Source: Atriophallophorus winterbourni (Eukaryota; Platyhelminthes; Trematoda; Plagiorchiida; Microphallidae). Taken from it: 64,000 nt of DNA. Shown here in pieces: positions 11,183 to 21,600 of this stretch. Every line of letters starts with the position of its first letter. The stretch's first letter is position 1. The notes beneath the pieces are model-generated. The model had not been told where the DNA came from. It saw only the letters and a program-made list of their open reading frames with translations, and ran no database searches. The position numbers and the translations under genes were made by a program. The DNA is taken from assembly GCA_013407085.1 (NCBI GenBank), contig JACCGJ010008366.1, positions 342,254 to 406,253 of the forward strand, written 5' to 3'.

Positions 11183-11907
11183 GTAAGTCAAAAACGTTTT
11201 CTTAGGGATAGAATATTAGAAAACATACATTTTAATCAACATAAGCTTTGACATAGAAGATATGATTTTCGATTTTCATTCGGACTATCAAGTTTGCGGT
11301 TGCAGATTAAGCTAAATATAGTTAATATGGATTCCTACCATAACCTTTTTTAAACTAGAAGCAAAAATGTTTGGAAAATAAAAGCGACAACATAGAACCA
11401 TGTGATGTGAGTAAAATCATAACAATACACTTCTCAGTGCTAACAAACCCGTAGATAGACTTGGGACTATGTGACGCGAATTCCTCATGTTGAATGAAAG
11501 GAGTTTATTTATGGCAACCCTCTCAATTATTTCCATTTACTCAACTTTGTCTTCATCATAATAGTAATGATATACGCGAGTTCGAATGAAAGATTTCTTT
11601 AATCAAGAGGAAAGATTATCCTTTCAAAAAATTCTTACATATGTTAATAGAATAAGGGATATAAATACGTTATATTTTTTTCAAATATATTCTTAAGATT
11701 TCTCATATTTGAGGTGGCTATTAATATTGTTGGTAATTTTGCTATGCTACAAAACTTCGTTGGGTTGGACAGTGAATATTAACACGGGACGTTATAAGAT
11801 TGTATTACCCATTAGTTTCACTAATATATGTAAGATATAAAAATTAAACCACGACGAATTGAGCAGCTGAGTATTTTGTGTTATATTGTTGAAAATCATA
11901 CAAACAG
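11183..11907. other. Carboxypeptidase intron 3
   Basis: A 725-bp intron from consensus donor gtaagt to acceptor acaaacag. It is AT-rich. I see no transposon coding remnants or RNA genes inside. Confidence 0.7.
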
Positions 11908-11998
11908 GACGCTAGCTGGAGAAAGAACGCCAGAAGGATCTTCAATTCTCCTTGTGATGGAGTTGACTTGAACAGAAATTTTCCATTTCACTGGAAAG
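11908..11998 (+). CDS. Carboxypeptidase exon with WRK and LNRNF motifs
   Basis: This 91-bp exon starts in phase 0 and leaves one base (g) to be completed by the next exon. It encodes 'DASWRKNARRIFNSPCDG' then 'VDLNRNFPFHWK'. Arg of SWRK corresponds to R127, which polarises the scissile carbonyl. Asn-Arg of LNRNF correspond to N144/R145, which bind the substrate carboxylate. The Cys corresponds to C138. The acceptor AG is at 11906-11907; the donor gttggt starts at 11999. The leftover g plus 'ct' of the next exon gives Ala, which fits the reading frame. Confidence 0.92.
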
Positions 11999-12402
11999 GT
12001 TGGTTTATAAAATTATAATACAATAAACTATAATGATGATAATCATTAGTTTAATTGTATTATTAAAATATTGATTGAAATAAATTTTAAAATAAAATTA
12101 GTATTCGATAATGTTTGAAAAAGCAATAATTTTCAAACACGGAAGAATGAACAGAACATCCTTATTCGTACAATTTTACAGTAAACACTATATGGCATGG
12201 CTTCGTGGTGGTTGTTGATACAGCTGACAGTTAGAAGTGATTAACATTTTTATTAATTTCCATTATGGCGAATTCGGCACAACAAAAGTTTCCCAGTTGA
12301 TGATGAAGACTTTTGTGTAATACTAAATTCTCTCCCAAATAGATTCAAAACAATGTAATTAAGCACATAGGATGCAGAATTGACTTTTTATTATTAACTT
12401 AA

Positions 12403-12429
12403 AGAAGAAGAAGAAGAAGAAGAAGAAGA
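12403..12429 (+). repeat. (AAG)n microsatellite
   Basis: A perfect run of about nine AAG units in intron 4 of the carboxypeptidase gene, followed directly by 'aatgactttattcgtg'. Similar short AAG/CTT runs occur at about 33681-33697 and 14838-14854. Confidence 0.9.
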
Positions 12430-12699
12430 ATGACTTTATTCGTGTTCACGAATTTTCAGCAATAAAGTGATTTTAAATTCATATTACACAGAATTTTAAA
12501 AAAACGTAGAAAAATTAATTAGTTTTAGAGTGCTCACATCCCTTGAAGTTCCAGCCCACAACATATGTCTGGCTGTTTTTCATCATCATATATAGACAGT
12601 TAAATTAGTTTCAGTGACTCATGAATTAGTGGATAATGAATGTTGTACATGAAAGCCACCGTTAATCAGTTTAGTGCCAAACTTTGCATGACCGATACA

Positions 12700-12805
12700 A
12701 CAAGTGGATCTAAGTCAACCGATCAAATCAATTGAAATGATCAATTTTGAGAGTGCTCAGTTTCCTCGCATTTCCATTGATTTGGTCGGTTGACTTAGGT
12801 GCACT
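12700..12805. repeat. Short inverted repeat with a dispersed end motif
   Basis: The sequence 'aagtcaaccgatcaaatcaat' around 12711-12731 is the reverse complement, with one mismatch, of 'attgatttggtcggttgac' around 12778-12798, leaving a loop of about 45 bp. The right arm continues as 'ttaggtgcactctgtggatc', and a variant of this block reappears at 13811-13845. It could be the terminal inverted repeats of a small MITE-like element. No transposase is visible. Confidence 0.6.
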
Positions 12806-12839
12806 CTGTGGATCAGTCGTCCAAAGTTATCCTGTTGTA

Positions 12840-14410
12840 TGCTTTCATCGGTCGAATCAATTATGAATGTATATAATAGAAACATGATGGTTCTATTGTC
12901 CATAGCATTTCAAAAGACAAGAGTCAGACTCGGAAATGTTTATTTGTCACTCGGCTTTCGCAGAAAAAACTGTAGTCCATTGATCGTTGATGGTTACACG
13001 CTGACAGTGAGAGCTACGTTCAGCAGCATAAAGCAGCATATAATAGTTTCCAACTTGCAGATGACGCTTTACACAGTGCCTAGAAACTAAGCGATATAGA
13101 TCCAGCTTTTCCCAACTCGTCGGGTCAATGTCATGAGCTTTCATAACACATTTTCACACCTTTCTATACCTCAAGTGCGGTATGCCGTATGATCGACTTC
13201 ATGATTTCAACTCACCATAGTGTAGATCTTTTGGAATAAAACCATTTTCCATTCCGTGCACATGGCCAACCCAGAGTAAGTGGCATTCTAGACTGGTAGA
13301 CTGTTAGTTGGCGCACGCCACTTTTTTCTGTCAACTCCCTGCTGCTTTGCAGGTCTCACTTGATTGTGCAAAGGCTAGAGAAGCTGACTCGAACAAACGC
13401 CGAGTGATGCTGGGGACGCCGCTTTGTACCCAAATACCCAAGAATCTTTTTTGAAGCCCACACATCCTCCGGAGGAGATATCCGCACACAAGAACAAGAA
13501 GATGAACACGCTCTGCAGCGCAGCCATAGGAAGCATTCAAGCATTTGTTACTTTGTCCATCCACAATATGTATAAGATGCGGCGGATGCTTCATAAATGG
13601 AAAGCATTCAGCTCCTTTTCGTGTCTTCATAGTCAAATTGCGGTTGCCACGAGCGTCAGATTTCAGACCCGTCAAGATGGCAGCTGTTCTACCAATCCAC
13701 TTATTAATCTCACTTTCTAGCCACAGATTATCCGCATTAGTTAAACCAAGATATATGAAATGAAGTAATGGTTCAAGCTGGCTGTTTACAACAGTGATGG
13801 CTGCAGACGATTCGGTTGACTTACATTCACACTGTGAATCAGTCATCCAAAATTTGTTGTTAAAATCCTATCAACTGGGGAATTCAAGTTTAACTTATTT
13901 TACAACTTCACCACATTTTTAGCTCTCACTTAAACTAATCCAACTGCCCTTATCTGCTGTAGACAAACAGCCGGATTAGCCTGTCCCAAACCATTGTTTT
14001 ACTCTTAATTGATTCAGCTTGAAAAGCTTGCAGTCACATTGTGTTATTAGATATATACTTTATAATCCCGTCCTAGTACAGCTCATTATTCAAAGATTAA
14101 TGTAAAAGCCGATTAACGTTGGTGCATCAAAACAACCGTGTTTGACACCTCCTAAAGGGAAAATGTCGCAGTAGACTGAACTCTTAATGTAATGTAATGG
14201 GTTTAAGCTGCCTTGGAATGATAGCAATAGGATGAAACATTTTGAAATCAAATCCCTGTTAAATTACTAGAAGGTTTTCGTCAAACCAAAGAAAAGGGTA
14301 TAATGTGTTCCCGAAACATTTATTGAAGTTGTGTTAAAAGAACATTATGGTTGATCTTCTTTTATGTCCGCCATATTAAAATTCAGACTAATCTCGATCA
14401 GTTATTTACC
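12840..14410 (-). mobile_element. Family D fragment, antisense, intron 4
   Basis: The minus strand carries the D C-terminal region at 13846-13520 ('AAITVVNSQLEPLLHF', 'LKSDARGNRNLTMKTRK') and 3'-terminal parts at 13260-12880. A diverged RT piece lies at about 14400-13960, parallel to 7260-6800 of the long copy. A foreign block of roughly 100-150 bp beginning near 13808 splits it; its first 45 bp match the motif next to the inverted repeat at 12780. All coding capacity is lost. Confidence 0.65.
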
Positions 14411-15016
14411 GTAAATAAATCGCTTACTTCTTACACACATATATATACCTGGAATAACAAATTATCCAAACATATTTCCAAACGAAATTTCCTCTCTCCA
14501 TGTCACAATTGGAATTACTTTTGCTCCTCATTCGAAGCATACGGACGCAAACATTAAAGTAACGATTTCTATTGTACAGATATTTGCTTTTATTCACTAT
14601 GAATGTTGAATCTTGAATACTGAAACGTTTAAGGATTAATCAGCTAGAGAATTTCGATAACTTTTAACTTTGTAAGTTATAATGAAAGAACACTTTTCAT
14701 TGTGATGTCGAGTTATAAACATTGTAATCGTTGAACAAGTGAAACAAACATTTATCTCATCGATATCTTGTAATTCTCTATCGTTTTGTGTTAAACATTA
14801 CTGTGAAGCTTAAATATCCAATATTTTCGAATAAACCTTCCACCTTCTTCTTCTTCTCGGTAAATTTCTGATTAAAAGTTTTCATCTATAAACAATACGG
14901 ATGTTTTTTTGAGAACTATGAGCAGCTTTCTTGGTGCACCTACACTCAAATACGCGTTTATCACAAACTTAATTCACTGTCTGAGTCATTTAACTACAAT
15001 TTAACTCTTTTTAAAG
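14411..15016. other. End of carboxypeptidase intron 4, nothing recognised
   Basis: AT-rich sequence with a short CTT run near 14838-14854. It ends in the acceptor 'tttttaaag' at 15016. No gene or element was recognised. Confidence 0.55.
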
Positions 15017-15225
15017 CTGTGTCCCATAGTGAATTGCAACCATGCTCCGATCTCTATCAGGGAAGGAATCCAAGTTCGGAATATGAGACAAGGGCAATCA
15101 TCAATGGGCTGAAGTTGATCGAAAAAAGTCTGGTACTGTATCTGAATTTGCACTCTTCGGGTCAAATGATTCTATTGCCGTATAGCTTTGCCAAGCACGT
15201 ACATTCAACGAATTACCTGAATGAA
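15017..15225 (+). CDS. Carboxypeptidase exon with active-site His196
   Basis: This 209-bp exon begins with the last two bases of an Ala codon and ends in phase 0. It reads 'AVSHSELQPCSDLYQGRNP', then 'SSEYETRAIINGLKLI', then 'LVLYLNLHSSGQMILLPYSF', ending 'STNYLNE'. The Cys of QPCSDLY matches C161, the disulfide partner of C138 in the previous exon. His of NLHSSGQ is the third zinc ligand, H196. Ser replaces the usual Tyr198. The acceptor is tttttaaag; the donor is a good gtgagt at 15226-15231. Confidence 0.93.
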
Positions 15226-16545
15226 GTGAGTTTATATCATTTTTGACATATACAAAATATTTCGCCGAATCCACAAGTACTATAAATTTTAATGTGACTG
15301 ACAGGTTGGTTTCTACCAACAGAAACTTTAAATTCCAAGCTTCATTAGCATTCTCATATATATATATATATATATATTTCCCTTCTATTAGCTCTCATTG
15401 GCAAATCACGTCAAAAATGAATTGAACCGAAGACATAAAGCCATGTTCAAAGTTGGATCGGCAGCGGAACTATTGTGTACGCAGGTTGTTTCAATTAAAA
15501 TTGCTCTCGTTCACATTCATGAAACAATTGACCATAAAAATAATGTCTAGCATTCCAATGCTAATTGATATTTATATATCAACCTACACTAAGTCTTAAT
15601 TTTTTTAATTCATGATTGATATTTTAATTTACTGCTTAAGCCATGGGGTCCGTAACACTGATGCTCATCTCCGAAGCTTACTGGCTACATGATTTCTCAT
15701 AACATAAATCACACTAGGCTGTCAATCTTATATAATCTTGGCTCAGTATACATACATATACAGGTATGTCTTGCAACCGAGTAAATAAAGTTAGATAATT
15801 CTATAATATTGTAAATTTTTAGGGATCCAGAAGATATTTGTACCTAGTTGCCACAAACTGCCCAAAAACCCACAATGTAATATTGGTTGCCAGACACCTA
15901 ACAATGTACATTTATTGAATAAAAATTGTATTTTTCCGGTAAGACTAAAGATTTTATACTCGCGTGGTTCATAAAATTATAGATCAAGTTTCGGCGCAGA
16001 GGAAAAGACTGACAGTATTTTTAATCATATAATTTTGAAAAGTAAATCAATCAACGAACGTTTGTGGCTAAATTGCTTAACAAACAATGGCGAGGCAGTT
16101 TAACGAATACGATTGAAAGCATAAACTAAGATTGCATATCGAGATTGGCCAATTGTTTAGAATAAAGATTCAAAATATACGTAACATACTATTCATGCAA
16201 AACACTCTGATTTTTTATCTCTTTGACATTTATTTCTAGTTTTTATGGCCATTATTTAAGTGTTTCTCAACTGGCGTATTTTTATTTTTCGGTCATATAT
16301 AATAAAACACAAGCAGTACAAATCCTGTCGTGTGAATACTGACATATTCAGTTGAACGTCCGCTTACATTCCTTCTTCAACGCATAACATTACATCGATA
16401 ACAAAAAAGCTTTAAATATCGAAAAGATTAAACATTTATTAACCACATGGCGTACAAGTACAGCGTCTACGGGTAACTGTCGGGAATACGATGTTTATTT
16501 TCACAGGAATACCAACTATACTTATGTTTTTATGCCTCAACTCAG
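15226..16545. other. Carboxypeptidase intron 5
   Basis: A 1.3-kb intron between donor gtgagt and the acceptor 'gcctcaactcag'. It contains a (TA)n tract at about 15356-15378. No transposon ORF was recognised in it. Confidence 0.65.
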
Positions 16546-16630
16546 TGTGAAGCTGCTGGACAATTATTAGCAACACTTGTAGAACCTGAATCTCGATATA
16601 CCTTTAATAAATTTACCATATTGTTTGCCT
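16546..16630 (+). CDS. Carboxypeptidase exon before Tyr248; donor unclear
   Basis: After a strong pyrimidine-rich acceptor (AG at 16544-16545) the frame reads CEAAGQLLATL and then 'VEPESRYTFNKFTILFA'. It matches the helix and strand that precede Y248 ('LA..A...L......Y.YG....TIY'). The next exon needs one leading base. Stopping after the t at 16630 gives a Tyr codon (t+ac), exactly the expected catalytic Tyr248. The intron would then start with GG instead of GT. The nearest GT is at 16633 and would shift the frame into a stop. The exon identity is well supported; its 3' end is not. Confidence 0.75.
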
Positions 16631-16729
16631 GGGTAACTTAAACTACTGACGTACTTAATGTTCAACAAATCTGCGGCTTCTCTCTGTAACTTACTTCACC
16701 GAATTTAATTTGTTATTAAATTCCTGCAG

Positions 16730-16923
16730 ACTTGGCATCTGGATCAGCAATAGACTATGTCAAAGGCACTATGAACGTTCCTTATGCATATGCTATTGAG
16801 TTGGGAAGAGTAACGGAAAATTTGCGAAATCCTGATTTGAAAATTGTCTTAGAAAACAGTGAAGAATTATGGACATTGGTGAACGCATTCGCGCTCAACG
16901 TATTACAATTAATCAACAATTGA
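16730..16923 (+). CDS. Carboxypeptidase terminal exon with Ile255 and Glu270
   Basis: After the acceptor ctgcag at 16729, the exon completes a split codon and reads 'LASGSAIDYVKGTMNVPY', 'AYAIELGRVTENLR' and ends 'LNVLQLINN' before TGA at 16921-16923. Ile of GSAID occupies the S1' position 255, where carboxypeptidase A has Ile and carboxypeptidase B has Asp, so a preference for hydrophobic C-termini is expected. Glu of AIELG is the general base E270. The C-terminal helix length agrees with CPA. Confidence 0.93.
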
Positions 16924-17080
16924 ATATTGTATGTTAACGCGTCGAAAATCTAACGAAGTACAACCTAAATTAAATGAAATAATTTGCATGTCACAATAAG
17001 CATATACTTAGCTTTCAAATTGAACTTTTGAATATCCTTGATTATTACGATCATTCAGAAATAGAAACCGATTTATTTAG

Positions 17081-17086
17081 AATAAA
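17081..17086 (+). promoter_or_regulatory. Polyadenylation signal AATAAA of the carboxypeptidase gene
   Basis: An AATAAA hexamer lies 158 bp past the stop codon, in a plausible place for the 3' UTR end. It is followed by T-rich sequence (acctTCTTTTaaaa). It is the first such hexamer after the stop in the sense direction. This is a motif call only. Confidence 0.5.
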
Positions 17087-17259
17087 ACCTTCTTTTAAAA
17101 AATTGCTGGAATCCTTTTGTAATATACAAGTTAGCACGATAAATTGATTTTTGAAGTCGTTGAAAATAACGAATATTTGTTATCATGAATATTCAAAAGC
17201 AGTTTATTGAAACGATCTTATTACAATGAACATGGAATAAACTACGATAACAAATATAG

Positions 17260-17361
17260 CAAACGTATGTGCTCAAAGATATTCCGAACTTTTCAAAGAC
17301 GAATGGGTTACATGGAGATATGTCATATGCATTATTAGATTTGATTATAACAGGTGCCGCG
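17260..17361 (+). other. Possible exon of an unidentified gene
   Basis: Between an AG at 17257-17258 (aaatatag) and a consensus-like donor (gtgagtgaa) near 17362 the plus strand reads 'TYVLKDIPNFSKTNGLHGD' and 'MSYALLDLIITGAAW' without stops. The composition looks protein-like and the donor is good. I recognise no family, and such a short open stretch can occur by chance. Confidence 0.25.
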
Positions 17362-17362
17362 T

Positions 17363-18029
17363 GGTGAGTGAACTTAGCTAGTTTCATTCATATACGAATT
17401 GTACCCTTTAAATGCCATGCGCCATGGCATTGCAATATTTATACTCGATCCGACATCACAAATAAATAAGAAAATCGGTACCAAATATAGTCAGAGAGAT
17501 ATGTAACAGTTTAACACCGATTTAAGTCAATGATTTCATATAGCCCCTATCGTTTAGTTCTAACAAACGTTAGATCACAGGCCGAACGAACGCTTATTGA
17601 GAAAACATTTCCATATTGAATTAAATATCAATGCCAGAAATAGAGTTTTGATGACAATAAATCTCATACACTTGAATCAATGTTTTAAGTAAGCAAATAA
17701 CACATCCATTAAATAATATACTTACGTGTGTATTTCACGTTTAAATTTCGTCTGTGTTCATCACACACAAATATGTTGTAGGAGCACTTTAAAGACGAAT
17801 CTTTACGCCTGTGCTAGATTTCAAGTACACCAGACCTTACTGATTATGCATATCAATTCAAGATAATTCAAGATAATTCAGGGTTTTTAATGGTCTAAAA
17901 AGCAACAAGCATATCAATAACCATAGGATGGTAAAATTTGAAGTGTAAGTCTATAAAACAAGATATGGAATTAAATTAAACAGTTTATAAGTATTATGGA
18001 AACAATTAATACAATAAAAATTCGTCTAA
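17363..18029. other. Intergenic stretch, nothing recognised
   Basis: AT-rich sequence with no supported gene. A small palindrome, 'catgcgccatggcattgc', occurs near 17418-17435, and a direct duplication of 'ttcaagataa' lies near 17857-17878. Confidence 0.45.
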
Positions 18030-19874
18030 TTTTGTCTTAAAGTCATGAAAGCTAGTGGAGTGAGCAGCGGCAGAATGTAAACTGTTCCAAGTAAAACAGA
18101 CACGGAGAGAATAAAAATAACTTCTACAGTTCAGGCGGGAATGGGGTACCACCAGCATGTATTCATAGGTTGGATAAATTCTCGTATCAATTCGCGTGAA
18201 TAAAACCTATAAGCGAGGGTTTGGCGAAATGAATATATTATAAAATAGGATAAGGTCTCCTATAAATCGTGGATAGGGAAGGTCGAACAGATTCGGTTGA
18301 GCTATCCTTTTTTATAAGTCTTGTTTCGGATACTGAGAATTAGTTTTGTTGAGCGATGATAGATTCGCTGCCTACGTTTTACATCCATCTTGAACTAGAG
18401 AGAAAATAACTGCACAGCGTATTCCATGACTGGTCTCATTTATGTATTCATGATCCTTGGGAATATCTAAGTCGAAAATTTTCCAAATACCGGTTTAAGT
18501 AGAATGAGGACACGTGGTGCTTTTGTAAAGGCAGTGTTCGTTTGAACTGAGTTTTTTTTAACCTGAAGCATATCTAGACACCCAAATCATTTACTTCACT
18601 GCAATTTTCATGGATTTGTGAACCTATTTGGTATGTGAACTCTATTCGAATAGCCACATTCACGAGGCTGCATTTGTTGAAGTTGAGCTGCAGTTTGTAC
18701 TTAAACGACTAGCTGTGAAGCGTATCAAGATCTTCTGGTAATAGCAGACAGTCTTTTGGGCTACGGATAAAACGCCATATCTTTAAGTCCTCCGCAAAAA
18801 AACGAAATGTTACATCGAACAATTTCCGGTACTTCATTGACATGAACCAAAAAGAGGATTCGCCCAAGAACTGAACCTTGGAGAACTCCGCTAGTTGCTG
18901 CGATTGGTTTTGATAATGCACCATCTACGCGTACCTCGGTAGTGCGTTTTGTTAAGTAGTCATTAAGCCAACTCAACAACGTTCCGGTGATACCAAGCCT
19001 TTCAAGCTTCTGCAGTAGTAGGCTATGATTAACAAGATCAAATGCTTTGCAGTTATCTAGGTAGCAGGCATGTATGCTTGCCCTTTATCTGCCGCTAGTG
19101 TCCAATCATCGAACGTTCTGAGTTAGTTAGATAATCAGGAGTAATTCCGTCTAAATCCCTGTTGTTTTCTCCATAGCAACTGATTATTTTCGAAATGTTT
19201 CATTAGATTGTCAACAATGAGGCGCTCAAGTAATTTGGAAATCACATGTAACCGAGTAACCGGTCGGTAATTAGAAACATCGGAGCGATTTCCACCTTTA
19301 TATATAGGAGAATTTATTCCATATTTCCGATCTGTTGGAATTGCTCCATTTGCCAGTGTTTGTTTGAAAAGTTATGTGAGTGGTTTGTGTAGCAAAATCG
19401 CAGATTGCTTTAATATTAGCGAGGTTCTTCCGTCGGCCCCAGGAGATTTGAAGGTTTTTAGATTAAATAATGCTTAAAGGACGCGTTTCGACATGACATT
19501 TATTTCATTCATGGCAACTGTGGTTTGATTTAAGATGTTTGTTGCATGTTCTCTGGGACTGTATACTGAAGAATAAAACTTGGCTAAAGTTTCCGCAGGT
19601 TCTGATGCAGTTGTTGTTGGTCCAGCTGACTTGTTCACGGACGCAACTCCAGGTTTCACCTTAGCTTGATCGTTAACCATACGATAAAGTATTTTGGGGT
19701 CTAGCTCCATTATGCGTGATATATGCTCTTAGAAGTACAACTTGTCTTGGATGACAAATTTGTTTATTTGTTTCGCAGTAAACGGAATGTTTCTTAGGTC
19801 TCTGATGATGCGTTTTGCTGATGGTGTCGAAAAGCAATGTTTCGGCTTCTTATTTTAAATTTGAGGTTATTTCT

Positions 19875-20556
19875 TCAGTTCCTGATGACAAATTCAGAGC
19901 TCACTTCGATTGAATTCTTGAGAGTAGATATTAGCCATACCCAAAACTCATGTACGTTGCTGGTTTCTGGTTGGCAGTTAATCGTGTTTTTAAGAGCATC
20001 ACTCAAAGCCATAATGTTAATCCGTCTAACTGTTTGACGGGCATCATTTGTTTTTACAGCTTCAAACAGATAACCAAAATGGATGAAGACGTGATCACTT
20101 AGTCCCAGTGGACTTTCGTAAGCAACGTTATCAAATTCATGTTCATTGCTTGTCAGAACAAGATTCAAGAGCGAAAGTACATCGGTTCCGCGGGATCGGG
20201 TATTACATGCAATGTGGTTATAAAGAGTAATATAGTCCAACTCATTGAAGGCGTGTTCAAGGGTGTGTTCTGGGTGAATGGTACTGCTCGGTAATTGAAA
20301 ATCCACAAGTGAATCTGGAAGTAGCCATGCGAATTCTGTCGAATATGGCCAGATTGTGAGTTTACTATGCAGACGGTGGGCGATATACTACTCCCAAAAC
20401 ACAGTCTTTACCGTTAGCTAATCTGGCTGAGCACATGACGATATCCCGTAACACGATGTCTGAATCCGTAATCTCGCGGCACAGAAGGTTTTGGCTATAA
20501 TACAAAACTACTACTACTACTCCTTCCATTTCACGGTCATGGCGAATAAGTGACAT
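19875..20556 (-). pseudogene. Family A endonuclease remnant
   Basis: Two open segments carry the C-terminal half of the endonuclease: 'RDREMEGVVVVVLYYSQNLL' with 'GVVYRPPSA' (20556-20365), then 'LYNHIACNTRSRG' and 'ESPLGLSDHVFIHFGYLF' (20306-19875). The SDH catalytic motif is kept, and the two segments lie in different frames. The N-terminal catalytic Glu region is eroded. Confidence 0.7.
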
Positions 20557-21059
20557 GACGTATAATTCTAGTTCACTATTTGTTTGATGAGTCTGTAGAC
20601 ACGTTTACGTTACGGAGATGATGTCTGGTGAAAATGTAAGAAAAGCTCCACGCGGTTCACCGATCTGCTTTTCAGACATTGTGCATTGGCGTAGAAGAAT
20701 TTTATAGTAGTTTTTCTCAACAAGGATCGGGTGTGGGAAAGGAGGCTATCGGAGTGCAGAACATCTGTTAGACCGAAACATCCAGAGTCGGCATTTGAAG
20801 GTTTTTTGCTTGCAAGAACATCTGATTGTTTTGAGTTTGTACTGTTGTAATGTATTTATCTATAGTGTCGGCTGCACTTGTTTCTTACACGTAAACTACT
20901 GATTGACATGATGGTGTTTCTACTGGACTTTATGTTGCATCTATCTGTCCAATATGAAGTTTCAATGCGATTCGTCTAATTTCTAGTGGTATTAGTCTGC
21001 TGCCATTTTCCCAACAAGTTTTGAACGTGTTCAACATATCTTTACGCAAGACTGTTATT

Positions 21060-21578
21060 TTAAGGACCGATGCCCTTATAATTCGTAGATTTGTGGATGT
21101 GGAACGTGTCCGTCACTGAGACATCATGTAAGCCAATTATATCACTGAGGAATCTCCATCGTAGCTGATCGTGTTTGCGTTGCACTGCGTTATCAGTTGC
21201 TTCATCAGCTTCTTGAACATCCGAAAGGATTAAACTTCGATCATCCCTCTGCTTCGTTTGGTCATGTTGCTGGGAGTTCCGGGCCATTTCCCACCAAGGC
21301 ACATCAGCGAAGAACCGTGCAGTGGTCTTTGAACGCTCCCTACGCTGGAGAAAAGCGGATAGTAAGATGTTTTCTAGATCCCTTCCAGAGTTGACCGTGA
21401 TTTTTTTTAGCTGTCTTGGCTGGTCCAGATTTGATGATTTGATAGCTCGAGCAGCTAAATCTGCGTTTGGTTTAGTTCGACAATTTTTACAAACGTAGCA
21501 TATGCCAGGCATGTATTCATCATTCCGTTTCGATATCGCCTCCGGGGTCAATAATTTGTCACATTTTGCGTGGCACAT
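21060..21578 (-). pseudogene. Family A ORF1 remnant with zinc-finger-like cysteines
   Basis: A 172-codon segment begins 'MCHAKCDKLLTPEAISKRND' and holds 'CYVCKNCRTKPN'; a later part has 'DVPWWEMARNSQQHD' and 'DTFHIHKSTNYKGIGP'. The same landmarks ('YPDVPWWERK', 'VDTFRVPFSPKYKGDGPKP') occur in ORF1 at 34673-36217, which defines the homology. The exact function is unknown; ORF1 proteins of non-LTR elements generally bind element RNA. Confidence 0.72.
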
Positions 21579-21600
21579 GTGACCTCTCTAATTCATTGTT

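Larger units (their letters stand above)
3433..16923 (+). other. Zinc carboxypeptidase gene (M14, CPA type), 5' end missing
   Basis: Seven exons spread over 13.5 kb encode about 290 residues of a metallocarboxypeptidase catalytic domain ending at a stop codon. Exons are 3433-3531, 5096-5194, 11087-11182, 11908-11998, 15017-15225, 16546-about 16630 and 16730-16923. The intron phases agree, except for the donor after 16630. By bovine CPA numbering the protein keeps H69, E72, R127, N144, R145, H196, Y248 (codon split across the last intron), I255 and E270, and the C138/C161 pair. I255 points to hydrophobic C-terminal substrates. R71 is Asn and Y198 is Ser. Such enzymes are secreted as zymogens that trim C-terminal residues. 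The signal peptide, propeptide and about 20 residues of the mature N-terminus were not found. Five of the six introns are over 700 bp and three contain transposon debris. Confidence 0.88.
18030..21600 (-). mobile_element. Family A (CR1-like) non-LTR element, antisense, long but decayed
   Basis: Read on the minus strand the order is ORF1 (21578-21060), endonuclease (20556-19875), linker (19710-19474), RT (about 19470-18709) and the RT C-terminal region (about 18690-18030). ORF1 has 'CHAKCDKLLTPEAISKRND' and 'CYVCKNCRTKPNADLA', a zinc-finger-like module. The endonuclease has 'ILLRDIV'-type strands, 'LGVVYRPPSA' and 'GLSDHVFIHFGYLF'. The RT has 'MLSWLNDYLTKRTTEVRVDG' and 'GVLQGSVLGRILFLVH'; the FADD box reads 'FFCGGLKDMAF'-like, so it is damaged. 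Stops and frameshifts occur throughout. It is nearly collinear with the better copy at 34640-39235. Confidence 0.82.

Noticed and set aside
16352..16478. An alternative carboxypeptidase exon reading 'ALNIEKIKHLLTTWRTSTAS' with a donor near 16473
   Set aside because: All frames have stops upstream and there is no good acceptor; the exon at 16546 aligns far better to the family.
11087..16923. Carboxypeptidase B-type specificity
   Set aside because: The residue at position 255 is Ile (GSAID), as in carboxypeptidase A; the B type has Asp there.
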